Below the pieces are notes generated by a model that saw only the letters and a program-made list of their open reading frames with translations, made no database searches and was not told where the DNA came from. Shown here one piece after another: positions 1-8,153 of a DNA stretch of 64,000 bases. Position 1 is the stretch's first letter; each line of letters opens with the position of its first letter. The stretch comes from Streptomyces aurantiacus JA 4570 (GTDB lineage: Bacteria > Actinomycetota > Actinomycetes > Streptomycetales > Streptomycetaceae), in the NCBI RefSeq assembly GCF_000414115.1, contig NZ_AOPZ01000337.1:22735-86734 (forward strand), written 5' to 3'. The translations under genes and the position numbers were made by a program.

Positions 1-1515
1 AGGGGACGTGGCGTCCGAGGCGGTGAGGGGGGTGGCCGGGGCGGGGCGCTCCGGGGCGTTGAACTCCACGAGCACCTGCCGGCGCTCCCGCTCGTCGAGC
101 AGCGTCAGCTCTGCCACCGGGCGGTCGTCCGCCTGGACCATCTGCTCCAGTACATGACGCAGCCGCCGGCCGTACCGCTCGGCCGTACCGGCGTCGAAGA
201 GGGCCGTGGCGTAGTCCAGGCTGCCGGTGATGCGGCCCTCCTCCTCCGCAAGGGACAGGGCCAGGTCGAACTTGGCGACGGAGTGCGCCGGTTCCAGCGG
301 CGTCGCCTCGACCCCCGGCAGCGCCACCTCGCCCTCCTCGCTGCCCTGCCAGGTGAACAACACCTGGAACAGCGGCGTGTGCGCGAGGCCCCGGGCGGGC
401 TTGAGCAGGTCGACGACCTGCTCGAAGGGCAGGTCCTGGTGCAGCAGCGCGGACTGTGTCACCCCGCGCACACGCTGGAGCAGCTCGGCCACCGTCGGGC
501 CCTCGGAGAAGTCGATCCGCAGCGCAAGGGTGTTGACGAAGCACCCGATCAGACGCTCGAGTTCGGCTCGGCGGCGATGTTCCGCGGGCGTGCCGATCAC
601 CACGTCCGACTGCTCCGCCAGCCGCGCGAGAACCAGCGCCCACCCGGCGAGGACGGTCATGAACAAGGAGCAGTCGTTGCGCCTGCCTAGGTCCCGCAGC
701 GCGGCGGTCAGCTCCTCGTCGAGGCAGAGCGGTATCCGCCCGCCGCGATAGTCCTGCTCGGCCGGGCGGGGCCGGTCCGTCGGCAGTTCGAGGACCGCCG
801 GGGCGCCCGCCAGGGCCTCCTGCCAGTACGCGCGCTGCTCGTCCGCGGCCCCTTCGGACAGCCACCGGTGCTGCCAGGCCGCGTAGTCGGCGTACTGCGC
901 GGGCAGCGGGAGGAGCGGGTCGGGCGCACCGTCGCGGAAGGCCGCGTACAGGGCACCGAGCTCCCGCGTGAGAACCCCCATCGACCATCCGTCCGACACG
1001 ATGTGATGCATCGTCAGCAGGAAGACGTGCCGGTCGGCGCCGAGCCTCACCAGGCGGCCGCGCACCAACGGGCCGCGCGCCAGGTCGAACGGCGCGGTGG
1101 CCTCCTCGCGCCGCAGCAGCGCGAGCCGGCCTTCGGCGTCGGGGCTGGCCGTCAGATCCTCCAGGGTGAGGGCGAAGCCGACGTCGGCCGGATCGATCTC
1201 CTGGAACGCCGCGCCCGCCACGGCGACAAGGCGCGTCCGCAGCGCCTCGTGGCGGGCGACCAGGGCGTCGAGCGCCCGGCGCAACGCCGTGTGGTCGAGA
1301 GTGCCGCGCAGCTCCACGGCCAGGTGCAGGTGGTACGCGTCGCTCGCTCCCCGCATGTGCGACAGGAACCACAGTCGCTGCTGGCCGTGGGACGCCTCCA
1401 GGGGGGCGGTGCGGTCCGCGCGCGGGATGGCGGTCTGCTTCCGCGTCGCGCTCGGTCGCCGCTCGGAGGGAGAACGATGGGCACCTTGGTTCGCGGACAA
1501 AGCTGACTCTTCCAC
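1..1515 (-). CDS. Non-ribosomal peptide synthetase, N-terminal condensation domain (partial)
   Basis: This is the 5' part of an NRPS; the 3' end lies beyond position 1. The frame reads through a complete condensation domain, which joins an upstream peptidyl or acyl thioester to the amino acid of its own module. Visible motifs in order are C1 (SHGQQRLWFL, about residue 45), the catalytic HHIVSDG at about 170-176, C4 (YADYAAW), C5 (IGCFVNT) and HQDLPFEQVV. The frame then enters the lead-in of an adenylation domain (LVEFNAPERP). The HHxxxDG catalytic His is intact. Starts: GTG at 1515, or TTG at 1500 with a GGAAGAG ribosome site just before it; I list the longer form. A protein that opens with a C domain usually receives its substrate from another protein or from a lipid-charged carrier, so loading genes should be sought to the left. 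Confidence 0.93.
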   Translation of the reverse strand, partial: MEESALSANQGAHRSPSERRPSATRKQTAIPRADRTAPLEASHGQQRLWFLSHMRGASDAYHLHLAVELRGTLDHTALRRALDALVARHEALRTRLVAVAGAAFQEIDPADVGFALTLEDLTASPDAEGRLALLRREEATAPFDLARGPLVRGRLVRLGADRHVFLLTMHHIVSDGWSMGVLTRELGALYAAFRDGAPDPLLPLPAQYADYAAWQHRWLSEGAADEQRAYWQEALAGAPAVLELPTDRPRPAEQDYRGGRIPLCLDEELTAALRDLGRRNDCSLFMTVLAGWALVLARLAEQSDVVIGTPAEHRRRAELERLIGCFVNTLALRIDFSEGPTVAELLQRVRGVTQSALLHQDLPFEQVVDLLKPARGLAHTPLFQVLFTWQGSEEGEVALPGVEATPLEPAHSVAKFDLALSLAEEEGRITGSLDYATALFDAGTAERYGRRLRHVLEQMVQADDRPVAELTLLDERERRQVLVEFNAPERPAPATPLTASDATSP

Positions 1516-2077
1516 TCTCGGGGCTAATTCACAGTGGTGACTGGAATGGGTCGCGGGATTTCGCTCAGCGGGGTCGGCCGAGTCCCGGAGAAGTTCCGAA
1601 ATGCAATCGATGAGCTGGTAACTCGAGCGGGGGCGTATCGAGCGGGGCCGCAAGGATCCAAGGCGCGCGCACCAGGGCGTATGCACCCTGCACGGAAGTG
1701 GCTGATTCGTCGACGTGAGGGCTCGGCATGCCGTGTGACCTGCTGTAGAGCGTGAATACCTCCGAGTAGTGCATGAATACGTCCACACAGCCGGGGAGTC
1801 ATCGCCGCTCTGTGAACGCAAAGTGACAGCCGCATCGTCGACCGATGGCGACTGTCAGAGGTGATGATTGATCAGGCCGTCCGAGTCTGTCAATGCCGGG
1901 TTGATCGCGCTCTCTGGGGCCGCGCCGTGAACTCGCTGATCCGGCGCCGACTTCATGAAGTAGTTATGGGGAACGTCATAAAACCAACCACGGTGACAGG
2001 GCCAGCACTTCGCGAGCCTAAGCTTGCGTGGGGTCCCGCGTTGATCGCCGAGTCGGCTGTTTGAGACGCTTCGTGTC
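1516..2077. other. Gene-less region between the NRPS and a GNAT gene
   Basis: No reading frame here has convincing codon usage. The stretch is less GC-rich than its surroundings and should hold the NRPS promoter (minus strand) and the promoter of the plus-strand acetyltransferase. It contains a perfect 12-bp palindrome at 1950-1961 and an inverted repeat TTATG-N8-CATAA at 1964-1981, listed separately. Confidence 0.6.
1950..1981. promoter_or_regulatory. Candidate operator: two adjacent inverted repeats
   Basis: Positions 1950-1961 read ACTTCATGAAGT, a perfect 12-bp palindrome. Three bases later, 1964-1968 TTATG and 1977-1981 CATAA form a second inverted repeat. Both lie about 100 bp upstream of the GNAT gene and 435 bp upstream of the NRPS start, so they could bind a regulator of either gene. 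No known binding motif was recognised. Confidence 0.3.
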
Positions 2078-2692
2078 ATGCCCCAGGCGATCTTGCGTAC
2101 CGAGCGGACCCAGCTGGTCCCGCTGTCCGATGAGCACCTTCAGTATCAGGTCGAGCTCGATGCCGACCCCGAGGTGATGCGTTACCTGGGCGGCGTCCGT
2201 ACCCGTGAACAGGTGGAGAAGAAGCACCGCGAGACCCTCGCGGAAGCAAACCGGGTCGCGGGCCTCGGGTACTGGGCGGGCTTCGTCGAGGGTGAGTTCG
2301 TCGGCTACTGGATTCTGCGGGCGCCGGACTCCGACGGCCAGGAGCCATCTGACGGCCAGGAGCCAGTGGAGGGCCAGGAGTCAGTGGAGGGCCAGGAGTC
2401 GGTGGAGGGGCAGGCCGAGCTGGGGTTCCGGTTGCTGCGGCGCCACTGGCGCAAGGGCTTCGCCGGTGAGGGTTCGCGTGAGCTGATACGGCACGGGCTC
2501 GAAGACCTCGGGCTGACCCGGATCTTCGCCCAGGCGTCGGCGGCCAACGTCGCCTCCCGGGCGACGATGGCCGCTCTCGGGCTGCACTGCGTCCGTGAAT
2601 TCCACGCGGACCCCAGTTGGTTCCCGCCGGGCACCGATCTTCGGGCGGTCGAGTACGCGATCACCCGGGAGCAGTGGAGTGCCCGCCGCTGA
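2078..2692 (+). CDS. GNAT family acetyltransferase (RimJ/RimL type) with repeat insert
   Basis: A 204-aa acyl-CoA-dependent N-acetyltransferase. The N-terminal strand-helix (LRTERTQLVPLSDEHL), the pattern LGFRLLRRHWRKGFAGEG that forms the acetyl-CoA pyrophosphate loop at about 120-135, and the C-terminal NVASRATMAALGL helix are those of RimJ/RimL-like enzymes. Between the central strands, at about residues 86-113, sits an acidic glutamine-rich insert built of six-residue units (DGQEPS, EGQESV), encoded by an 18-bp tandem repeat. The family normally has only a short turn there. Substrate unknown. The gene stands alone, upstream of a monooxygenase on the same strand but separated by about 200 bp. 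Confidence 0.88.
   Translation: MPQAILRTERTQLVPLSDEHLQYQVELDADPEVMRYLGGVRTREQVEKKHRETLAEANRVAGLGYWAGFVEGEFVGYWILRAPDSDGQEPSDGQEPVEGQESVEGQESVEGQAELGFRLLRRHWRKGFAGEGSRELIRHGLEDLGLTRIFAQASAANVASRATMAALGLHCVREFHADPSWFPPGTDLRAVEYAITREQWSARR
2333..2416 (+). repeat. In-frame 18-bp tandem repeat (4.7 copies)
   Basis: Four full 18-bp units (2333-2350, 2351-2368, 2369-2386, 2387-2404) and a partial fifth (2405-2416) follow each other inside the GNAT gene. They share the core GGCCAGGAG and differ at a few positions. Because the unit is a multiple of three, changes in copy number keep the reading frame. Confidence 0.9.
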
Positions 2693-2896
2693 GGGGGCGG
2701 GACCGGCGCGGGAGTGACCCTTCGCTGGCACTGGAGTGATGATCGAAAGCCCTAATTCCGACATGTAGGAAAATAGCGCACTTACGGTGTTACGGTCCGT
2801 TGCGATTCGGCCATGCAGGGCCACGGGTGCGACGCGTGCGACGCACGAGTCACACACGCAACGGGTAGAAGCCAGCGGAACCGTGTAGGGGTGCGC

Positions 2897-4120
2897 GTGA
2901 AGGTCGTCTGTGTCGGAGGCGGGCCCGCCGGCCTGTATCTCTCCATCCTGCTGAAGCGGCAGGACCCGTCCACCGAGATCACTGTGTACGAACGCAATCC
3001 CGAGGGCTCGACGTACGGCTGGGGCGTCACGTACTGGCGCGGGCTGCTGGACAAGCTGCGCGCGCACGACCCCGAGTCGGCGCGCGCCGTCGAGGAGCAT
3101 TCGGTCCGCTGGAGCGACGGCGTCGCCCATGTGCGCGACGGCGCCCGGAACCTGACGACGCGCCACCACGGCGACGAGGGATTCGGCATCGGCCGCCACC
3201 GGCTCCTGAAGATCCTCGCGGCCCGGGCCAGGGACCTCGGCGTACGGCTGGAGTTCGCCCACGAGATGGCCCCGGGCGCGCTGCCCGGCGACGCCGATCT
3301 GGTGGTGGCGGGCGACGGACTGCACAGCGGCCTGCGCACCCGCGACGCCGACCACTTCGGCACCGACGTCACGGCCGGGCGCAACCACTACGCCTGGCTC
3401 GGCACCACGAAGGTCTTCGACGCCTTCACCTTCTCCTTCGTGGAGACCGACCACGGCTGGATCTGGTGCTACGCGTACGGCTACGGCGCCGAGGGCAGCA
3501 CCTGCGTGATCGAGTGCGCGCCCGAGACCTGGGCCGGCCTCGGGCTCGACCGTGCCGACGAGGCGGAGGGGCTCGACCTGCTGGAGCAGCTCTTCGCCGA
3601 CCTGCTCGACGGCCACCGCCTCATCGGCCGCTCCGCCGGCGACGGCAGGCCCCAGTGGCTGACCTTCCGCACCCTCACCAACCAGCGCTGGTACCGCGAC
3701 AACGTCGTCCTGCTCGGCGACGCCGCCCACACCACGCACTACTCGATCGGGGCCGGTACGACGCTCGCCCTGGAGGACGCCATGGCGCTCGCCGGAGCGC
3801 TGCGCGGGCACGCGTCCCTGCCGGGCGCCCTCGCCGCGTACGAACAGGAGCGCAAGTCCGCCCTCCTGTCGATCCAGAGCGCGGCCCGCTACAGCGCCCA
3901 GTGGTACGAGCACCTGCCCCGCTACATCCACCTCCCCCCGCACCGCATGTTCGCCCTCCTCGGCCAGCGCCACTCACCCCTGCTGCCGCACGTCCCGCCC
4001 CACCTCTACTACGGCCTCGACAAGGCCGTCGGCCGCCTCAAGGCCCTGCGCCGCCTCAAGCGCTGGCTGGGCCCGAAGATCGCCCGCGCGGCCCACGCCC
4101 GGGCGCTGGCCCCTCGGTAG
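2897..4120 (+). CDS. FAD-dependent aromatic monooxygenase (VioD / anthraniloyl-CoA monooxygenase-like)
   Basis: A 407-aa group A flavin monooxygenase, expected to hydroxylate an aromatic substrate using NAD(P)H and O2. It opens with the FAD-binding VVCVGGGPAGLY motif. The second FAD contact GDAAHTTHYSIGAG lies near residue 273 and is followed by a helix LALEDAMAL. The sequence around YGWGVTYW resembles the N-terminal half of anthraniloyl-CoA monooxygenases and VioD-like hydroxylases. The C-terminal Old Yellow Enzyme domain found in anthraniloyl-CoA monooxygenase is absent. The GTG at 2897 is chosen because AGGGG precedes it by about five bases and the FAD motif begins at once. Substrate unknown. 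Confidence 0.87.
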   Translation: MKVVCVGGGPAGLYLSILLKRQDPSTEITVYERNPEGSTYGWGVTYWRGLLDKLRAHDPESARAVEEHSVRWSDGVAHVRDGARNLTTRHHGDEGFGIGRHRLLKILAARARDLGVRLEFAHEMAPGALPGDADLVVAGDGLHSGLRTRDADHFGTDVTAGRNHYAWLGTTKVFDAFTFSFVETDHGWIWCYAYGYGAEGSTCVIECAPETWAGLGLDRADEAEGLDLLEQLFADLLDGHRLIGRSAGDGRPQWLTFRTLTNQRWYRDNVVLLGDAAHTTHYSIGAGTTLALEDAMALAGALRGHASLPGALAAYEQERKSALLSIQSAARYSAQWYEHLPRYIHLPPHRMFALLGQRHSPLLPHVPPHLYYGLDKAVGRLKALRRLKRWLGPKIARAAHARALAPR

Positions 4121-4124
4121 AGGA

Positions 4125-4164
4125 GGGCCCATTGCGCCGCGTGCCGACGCGACACAATGGGCCC
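4125..4164. terminator. Bidirectional hairpin between convergent genes
   Basis: GGGCCCATTG at 4125-4134 pairs perfectly with CAATGGGCCC at 4155-4164. It follows the stop of the FAD monooxygenase by five bases and precedes the end of the convergent minus-strand gene, so it can serve both. Confidence 0.75.
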
Positions 4165-4193
4165 GGCCCCCCCCGTGTGGTGGTGGCCCCGAG

Positions 4194-4646
4194 TCAGCAG
4201 CGAGCGTCGACGGCGCTCAACCGGTCGTTCTGGTGGGCGGCGAGATTGCCCTGACCCCACCCGCCCCATGAGCCCATGTAGCTGCCGCTGTTGTAGTTGC
4301 GGTCCTTGTACATCCAGATGGTCGTGGGCGTCCGGTTCCATACCGAGCTGGCCCTGTCCTCGAACGCGCGCGGCACGAGGTGCCGGCCGCAACTGGGCAC
4401 GACCCACATGCGGGCGGTGGGATCCTCCTCGTTGCCGTAGGAGTGCTGGAAGAAGCATGTGCCCCCGTTGCACTGCTGCCACGCCGCAGCGAGATGGTCC
4501 CCTCCGCGGAACTCGTAGAGCCCTTCCACCCCGGGGACCTTGGTGACCCGGGTCTCCTCCGCGTTCACCGCGCTCGCCGTAGTCGGTGCGGCGAGCGCGA
4601 GGGCGGCTGTGCCGGCCGTGAGCAGGGCGGCGAACCTCTTGCGCAT
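4194..4646 (-). CDS. Secreted peptidase inhibitor family I36-like protein
   Basis: A 150-aa exported protein. Residues 1-27 form a Sec signal peptide (MRKRFAALLTAG, hydrophobic core, AxA-type cleavage near TASA-V). The mature part has crystallin-like Greek-key features (MYKDRNYNSGSYMGSW) and pairs of cysteines, as in the I36 family whose founder is the Streptomyces metalloproteinase inhibitor SMI. The start at 4646 has a GGGGAAG ribosome site; an upstream in-frame ATG at 4694 would bury the signal peptide. The likely role is inhibition of extracellular proteases, inferred from family only. Confidence 0.8.
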   Translation of the reverse strand: MRKRFAALLTAGTAALALAAPTTASAVNAEETRVTKVPGVEGLYEFRGGDHLAAAWQQCNGGTCFFQHSYGNEEDPTARMWVVPSCGRHLVPRAFEDRASSVWNRTPTTIWMYKDRNYNSGSYMGSWGGWGQGNLAAHQNDRLSAVDARC

Positions 4647-4930
4647 GTGTGCTTCCCCTCTTCCCCTGAAGGCACCCGGACGGTGCGGCTTCACTGGGCT
4701 TCACTGTGGCCCGGCGCGGACTGCCCGGTCTTCAGCAGGGAGCGCACACATCCTTCGCATCCAGCGCATGCGTGAGCCAGCGGCGGCGCGGGTCGACCGG
4801 CGCGCGCACACCTGGCGCGGAACGCACCGCGAAGCTGACCGGCAAGCTGCTCGCCGTCGCCCTCGGGTCGGCCGACCATGAGCATGCGGACCCGGCGCCC
4901 GGCCGGGGCCGGCGGCCCCGGGGGTGTGCG

Positions 4931-5947
4931 ATGGCGGATACGGACGTGGAGCCGGAGTTGTCCGTCTCCGTCTCCACCAGCAGCGTGAGCGAGCGGGACG
5001 GCTTCGCGTGGTTCAGCGCGATGGTCGGCGAGGCGGTCATGCCACTGTCGATCACCAGTGCGTACACCGACAACTTCCGTGGGACGGCGACGTCGCTTCA
5101 CCTGCCGCAGACCGGGGTCTCCTCGTTCTCCTTCTCACCGGGATCGGCCAGACGAACGCCCGCGCACATCCGGCTCGGCGATCCGGAATGCTATTTCCTC
5201 CTCCTCGTGCACGGCAGCCCCATCGGCCTTGAGCAGGGCCGCAACAGCGCTCTGCTCAACGCCGGAGACATGACCCTGTTCGACACGTCCCATCCGCTGG
5301 TCTGCGAGTTCGAGGATCACCACCGGCTGTCACGGGTCACCCTGCTCCGGCTCCCCAGGACCACCCTGCCGCTCCCGGCGAACCGGACCGACGGGCTGCT
5401 GGGCACCCGGTTGTCGTCCCGGAGCGGAGTGGGCGCTCTGCTCGCCGGATTCCTCGGCGGGCTCAGGGAGAACGCCGAGCGGTGCGACGCGGAAGAGCTC
5501 CGGCGCCTGGACGGCGTCGGGGCCGCGCTGGCCGCCACCTTCCTCGCCGGACAGCTGACCGGCCCGCCCGTCGTCCCGGCCGAGACCCGCCGCCAGGCGC
5601 TGCTCGCCCGGATCCAGGCGTTCATCGAGCACAACCTCTCCGACCCCGAGCTGGGCCCGACGACCATCGCGGCGCACCACCACATCTCCGTACGCCTGCT
5701 GCACCAGCTCTTCCAGAAGCATCCGGAGACCGTGAGCGCCACGATCCGCCGGCTCCGCCTGGAACGCGGGCGCGCCGATCTCGCCGACCGCAGGCTCGGC
5801 CACCGCAGCATCGGCGAGACGGCCGCCCGGTGGGGCTTCCGCCACCAGGCGGACTTCGCCCGCGCCTTCCGGCTCGCCTACGGGATGTCTCCCAGCGCGT
5901 TCCGCCAGGAGCGGAGGGCGTCGGCGCCGGAACGCGCTCCTGCGTGA
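4931..5947 (+). CDS. AraC family transcriptional regulator
   Basis: A 338-aa regulator with an N-terminal AraC-binding-like cupin region (about 20-190) and a C-terminal double helix-turn-helix (about 215-325). The second helix-turn-helix carries the family signature in the form IGETAARWGFRHQADFARAFR followed by YGMSPSAFRQ. The architecture resembles NphR/FeaR-type activators that sense small aromatic or amine ligands. The start at 4931 follows a G-rich stretch. The neighbours are an inhibitor gene (divergent) and a DUF3105 gene (convergent); the target is not evident. Confidence 0.85.
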   Translation: MADTDVEPELSVSVSTSSVSERDGFAWFSAMVGEAVMPLSITSAYTDNFRGTATSLHLPQTGVSSFSFSPGSARRTPAHIRLGDPECYFLLLVHGSPIGLEQGRNSALLNAGDMTLFDTSHPLVCEFEDHHRLSRVTLLRLPRTTLPLPANRTDGLLGTRLSSRSGVGALLAGFLGGLRENAERCDAEELRRLDGVGAALAATFLAGQLTGPPVVPAETRRQALLARIQAFIEHNLSDPELGPTTIAAHHHISVRLLHQLFQKHPETVSATIRRLRLERGRADLADRRLGHRSIGETAARWGFRHQADFARAFRLAYGMSPSAFRQERRASAPERAPA

Positions 5948-6005
5948 CGCTGGTGGCACATGCGGCGGGCCGGTGACCGGCCCGCCGCGCCGGCCGTGGC
6001 CCCGG

Positions 6006-6735
6006 TCAGGCAGCCCCGACGCCCCCGGTGCAGGCCGCCCCGGGCTCGGGTGTCTGTGCGCCCTGGACGTACTTGTCCAGGAACTGTTCCACCCGGGGGT
6101 CGGACGCCTTGGTGACGTCGAGCTGGCGTCCCCGCGGTGAGCGTGATGGAGCCACGCTGTTCCTTGACCGGGCTCATCAGCGTGTAGGGCGTTCCGCTGA
6201 CCTTGCCGCTCAGCCGCTCTATGTCACCGGCCGACGCCTTGTCGTTGTACGTGATCCAGACGGCGCCGTGTTCGAGGGAGTGCACGGCGTTCTCCTTGCC
6301 GACCGGCTTGTCGTACACGTTGCCCTGGCAGTTCACCCACGCCTGCGCGTGATCGCCGCCGACCGCGGGGGTCATCGGGTAGTCGACCGTCTTGTCCACG
6401 TGATTGCGGCCTAGCTTCTTGGCGTCCCAGGTCTTCTCACCCCGGACCGGAGCCGAGGCCGCGGCGTCCTGCTTCTCCTGCTTGTCGTCGTACGACACCA
6501 GTGCGTACGAGCCGAACCCGACAAGCCCCGCGACCACGGCGACGCTCGCCGTGATGGTGAAGACGCGATTGCGGCGCTCCCGCGCCTGCTCGGCGCGGCG
6601 CATCTCCGCGATACGGGCCTTGCGCTCGGCGGCGGTCGCGGCGCTCCTGCCCTTCTTGGAGGGGCTGTTGGAGGACTTGGACGGCTTGGACGGCCTGGAG
6701 GGTCTGGAGGGTCTGGAGGACTTCGAAGTGCTCAT
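6006..6735 (-). pseudogene. DUF3105 membrane-anchored protein, frameshifted near its 3' end
   Basis: Residues 1-60 are a basic cytoplasmic stretch rich in SRPSKPS repeats; one membrane helix follows (about 59-80). The DUF3105 core then carries its hallmark ENAVHSLEHGAVWITY after NCQGNVYDKPV. After SITLTA (about 6130-6135) the frame is lost. The adjacent frame gives the expected family tail (GRQLDVTKASDPRVEQFLDK, then TPEPGAACTGG) and stops at 6006. The change equals one extra G in a G4 run, or loss of two bases that would encode the usual Trp. In the sequence as given, translation continues to 5878 and overlaps the AraC gene. The start at 6735 has an AAGGA ribosome site. The gene is probably co-transcribed with the upstream Cys/His-rich protein. 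Confidence 0.82.
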
Positions 6736-6837
6736 GGTTGTGGATGTCCTTGTCCCCGCTGCGCTCGGGCACAGCGGTGGTCGCGGGGTGAGGGAAGGCG
6801 GAACGCGCGCCGGTTCTCGTACGCGCGCGGGGCACCC

Positions 6838-7302
6838 TCAGGTCCGCTGCACCTGAAGGACGTGGAGGTCGGGGGCATGCCGACGCGTGGGGCCCCGGGG
6901 CGCCGGCTGGGCGGTGGGGGAGTGCCGGGGCTGTCCGGCGTACTCGTCGGTGACGGGGGCCGGGGGCTCGGGAGCCGGAAGCGTGAGCGCCGCGTGGTGC
7001 GTGGCGGCGGCGCAGCGTTCACTGGGCGGGCAGTCGTGGCTGAGAGCTGGTGCCGCTGCCGCTGTTGGTGCCGCTGCTGGTGCTGGTGCTGGTGCCGGGG
7101 CTGTTGGCTGTGCGTCGGCGGAGCTCGTGAGGCCCGTCATGGACAGCGCCGGCCCGCGGGCACCCCCGTCCTCGTGGTGCGCCAGGGACCCGAAGCACAC
7201 GCACAGGACGGCCAGGACCGAGGCCAGGGCACAGGCGAGCACGGCACATCGGCGGACGGCCCGCCCCGCGCCACCCCTCGTGTCCCGCATGCCTAGGGCC
7301 AT
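6838..7302 (-). CDS. Cys/His-containing membrane or secreted protein (DUF6153-like)
   Basis: About 154 aa with an N-terminal hydrophobic segment (VRRCAVLACALASVLAVLCV), a long Ala/Pro linker made of AP repeats, then HDCPPSERC and scattered His residues. The composition and the C-terminal LHVLQVQ pattern recall DUF6153 proteins, which often sit beside metal-related genes; I assign this weakly. A -10-like TACTAT lies 8 bases before the ATG at 7302, which would make the transcript leaderless; ATG 7290 is the alternative start. It is upstream of the DUF3105 gene by about 100 bp on the same strand. Confidence 0.55.
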   Translation of the reverse strand: MALGMRDTRGGAGRAVRRCAVLACALASVLAVLCVCFGSLAHHEDGGARGPALSMTGLTSSADAQPTAPAPAPAPAAAPTAAAAPALSHDCPPSERCAAATHHAALTLPAPEPPAPVTDEYAGQPRHSPTAQPAPRGPTRRHAPDLHVLQVQRT

Positions 7303-7357
7303 GGCCGCAGATAGTACGTCCACCCCGTCACCGCCCGCCCCGCCGACCCTCGTCCGG

Positions 7358-7816
7358 CTAAGCGCCGGACCGGTACCGAACCTTCCCGAACGGCCAGTCG
7401 GATGCCAGCCAGGCCGCCACGGCCGTACGGAGTGGACCGTCCAGTTCGGCACGGTCCGCACGCACCCACGAGCGGACGTCCGTCACGCCCGCGTCCGCGC
7501 GCGACGGGTAGATGTAGACACAGCCGAAGACCTCTCCGGCGTCGTCGAGGACCGCGTACGTGTAGCCGGTCCGCGCCTCGAAGTCGCTTGCGTGGCTCTT
7601 CAGGTCACCCAGGTTCTCGGCCAGGGTCATTCCAGCGGCGGGCGGCCAGCTGCGCTCGCGGAAGTCGGGGGTCGCGCGGATGTGGTCGATGCTCGACATC
7701 CAGGCGGCGTGGTCGGCGTCGTTGTGCTCCGGGCCGAGGGGCTCCAGGCGGAACCCGTCGGCGGCGAGGGCCCGTGGAACGACAAAGCTATCGGGGACGA
7801 ATGGCTGCTCAGACAT
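7358..7816 (-). CDS. GNAT-like N-acetyltransferase
   Basis: A 152-aa protein with a GNAT-like central strand (YTYAVLDDAGEVFGCVYIYPS) followed by a region matching the acetyl-CoA-binding segment (VRSWVRADRAELDGPLRTAVAAWL) and a closing WPFGKVRY strand. The N-terminal PLGPEHNDADHAAWMSSIDHI resembles a subgroup of uncharacterised actinobacterial acetyltransferases. Substrate unknown. The gene is a single unit, divergent from a short plus-strand frame at 7882. Confidence 0.75.
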   Translation of the reverse strand: MSEQPFVPDSFVVPRALAADGFRLEPLGPEHNDADHAAWMSSIDHIRATPDFRERSWPPAAGMTLAENLGDLKSHASDFEARTGYTYAVLDDAGEVFGCVYIYPSRADAGVTDVRSWVRADRAELDGPLRTAVAAWLASDWPFGKVRYRSGA

Positions 7817-7881
7817 GCCGCGAAGGCTATCGAGCGGGTTGTGCGGCAGGGCAGCGGATTTCGGAGCCGGGCCCGTGCGGG

Positions 7882-8106
7882 ATGCACCTCATCCGCTCCC
7901 AGGCGTTCTCCAACCTCTGGATGAAGGCGTACAAGGCACACGACGAGGGCCTCACGGTCGTCCGCGCGATGGGCACCGACGAACTGCACGTCATCGGCGA
8001 CTGGCGGGCCGTTTTCCCAGAAGGCCGAGGGGTGACCGAGGTGAAGGTCAAGGACACCTACGCGGTCGGCGGCCCCCGCACCGCGGAGGCCGGGGGCAGC
8101 GGCTGA
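7882..8106 (+). CDS. Short protein of unknown function, possibly the 3' remnant of a larger gene
   Basis: A 74-aa frame (starts MHLIRSQAFSNLWMKAYKAH, ends with a Gly-rich tail). No family recognised. Codon usage looks genuine and a strong hairpin begins at the stop codon, as expected at a real gene end. No ribosome site precedes the ATG, and only 65 bp separate it from the divergent GNAT start, so it may be the end of a truncated gene. Confidence 0.45.
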   Translation: MHLIRSQAFSNLWMKAYKAHDEGLTVVRAMGTDELHVIGDWRAVFPEGRGVTEVKVKDTYAVGGPRTAEAGGSG

Positions 8107-8139
8107 GGGCCGCGCGGAGCATGCCTCCGCGCGGCCCTC
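8105..8139. terminator. Strong bidirectional terminator hairpin
   Basis: A 15-bp perfect stem (8105-8119 with 8125-8139) closes a 5-base loop, CATGC. It overlaps the stop codon of the 74-aa frame and lies 15 bp from the end of the convergent SRPBCC gene. Confidence 0.85.
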
Positions 8140-8153
8140 GAGTTCGGGCGCCC

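Noticed and set aside
1861..2064. A 67-codon plus-strand frame upstream of the GNAT gene
   Set aside because: Codon usage is not that of the genome, there is no ribosome site, and it overlaps the inverted repeats.
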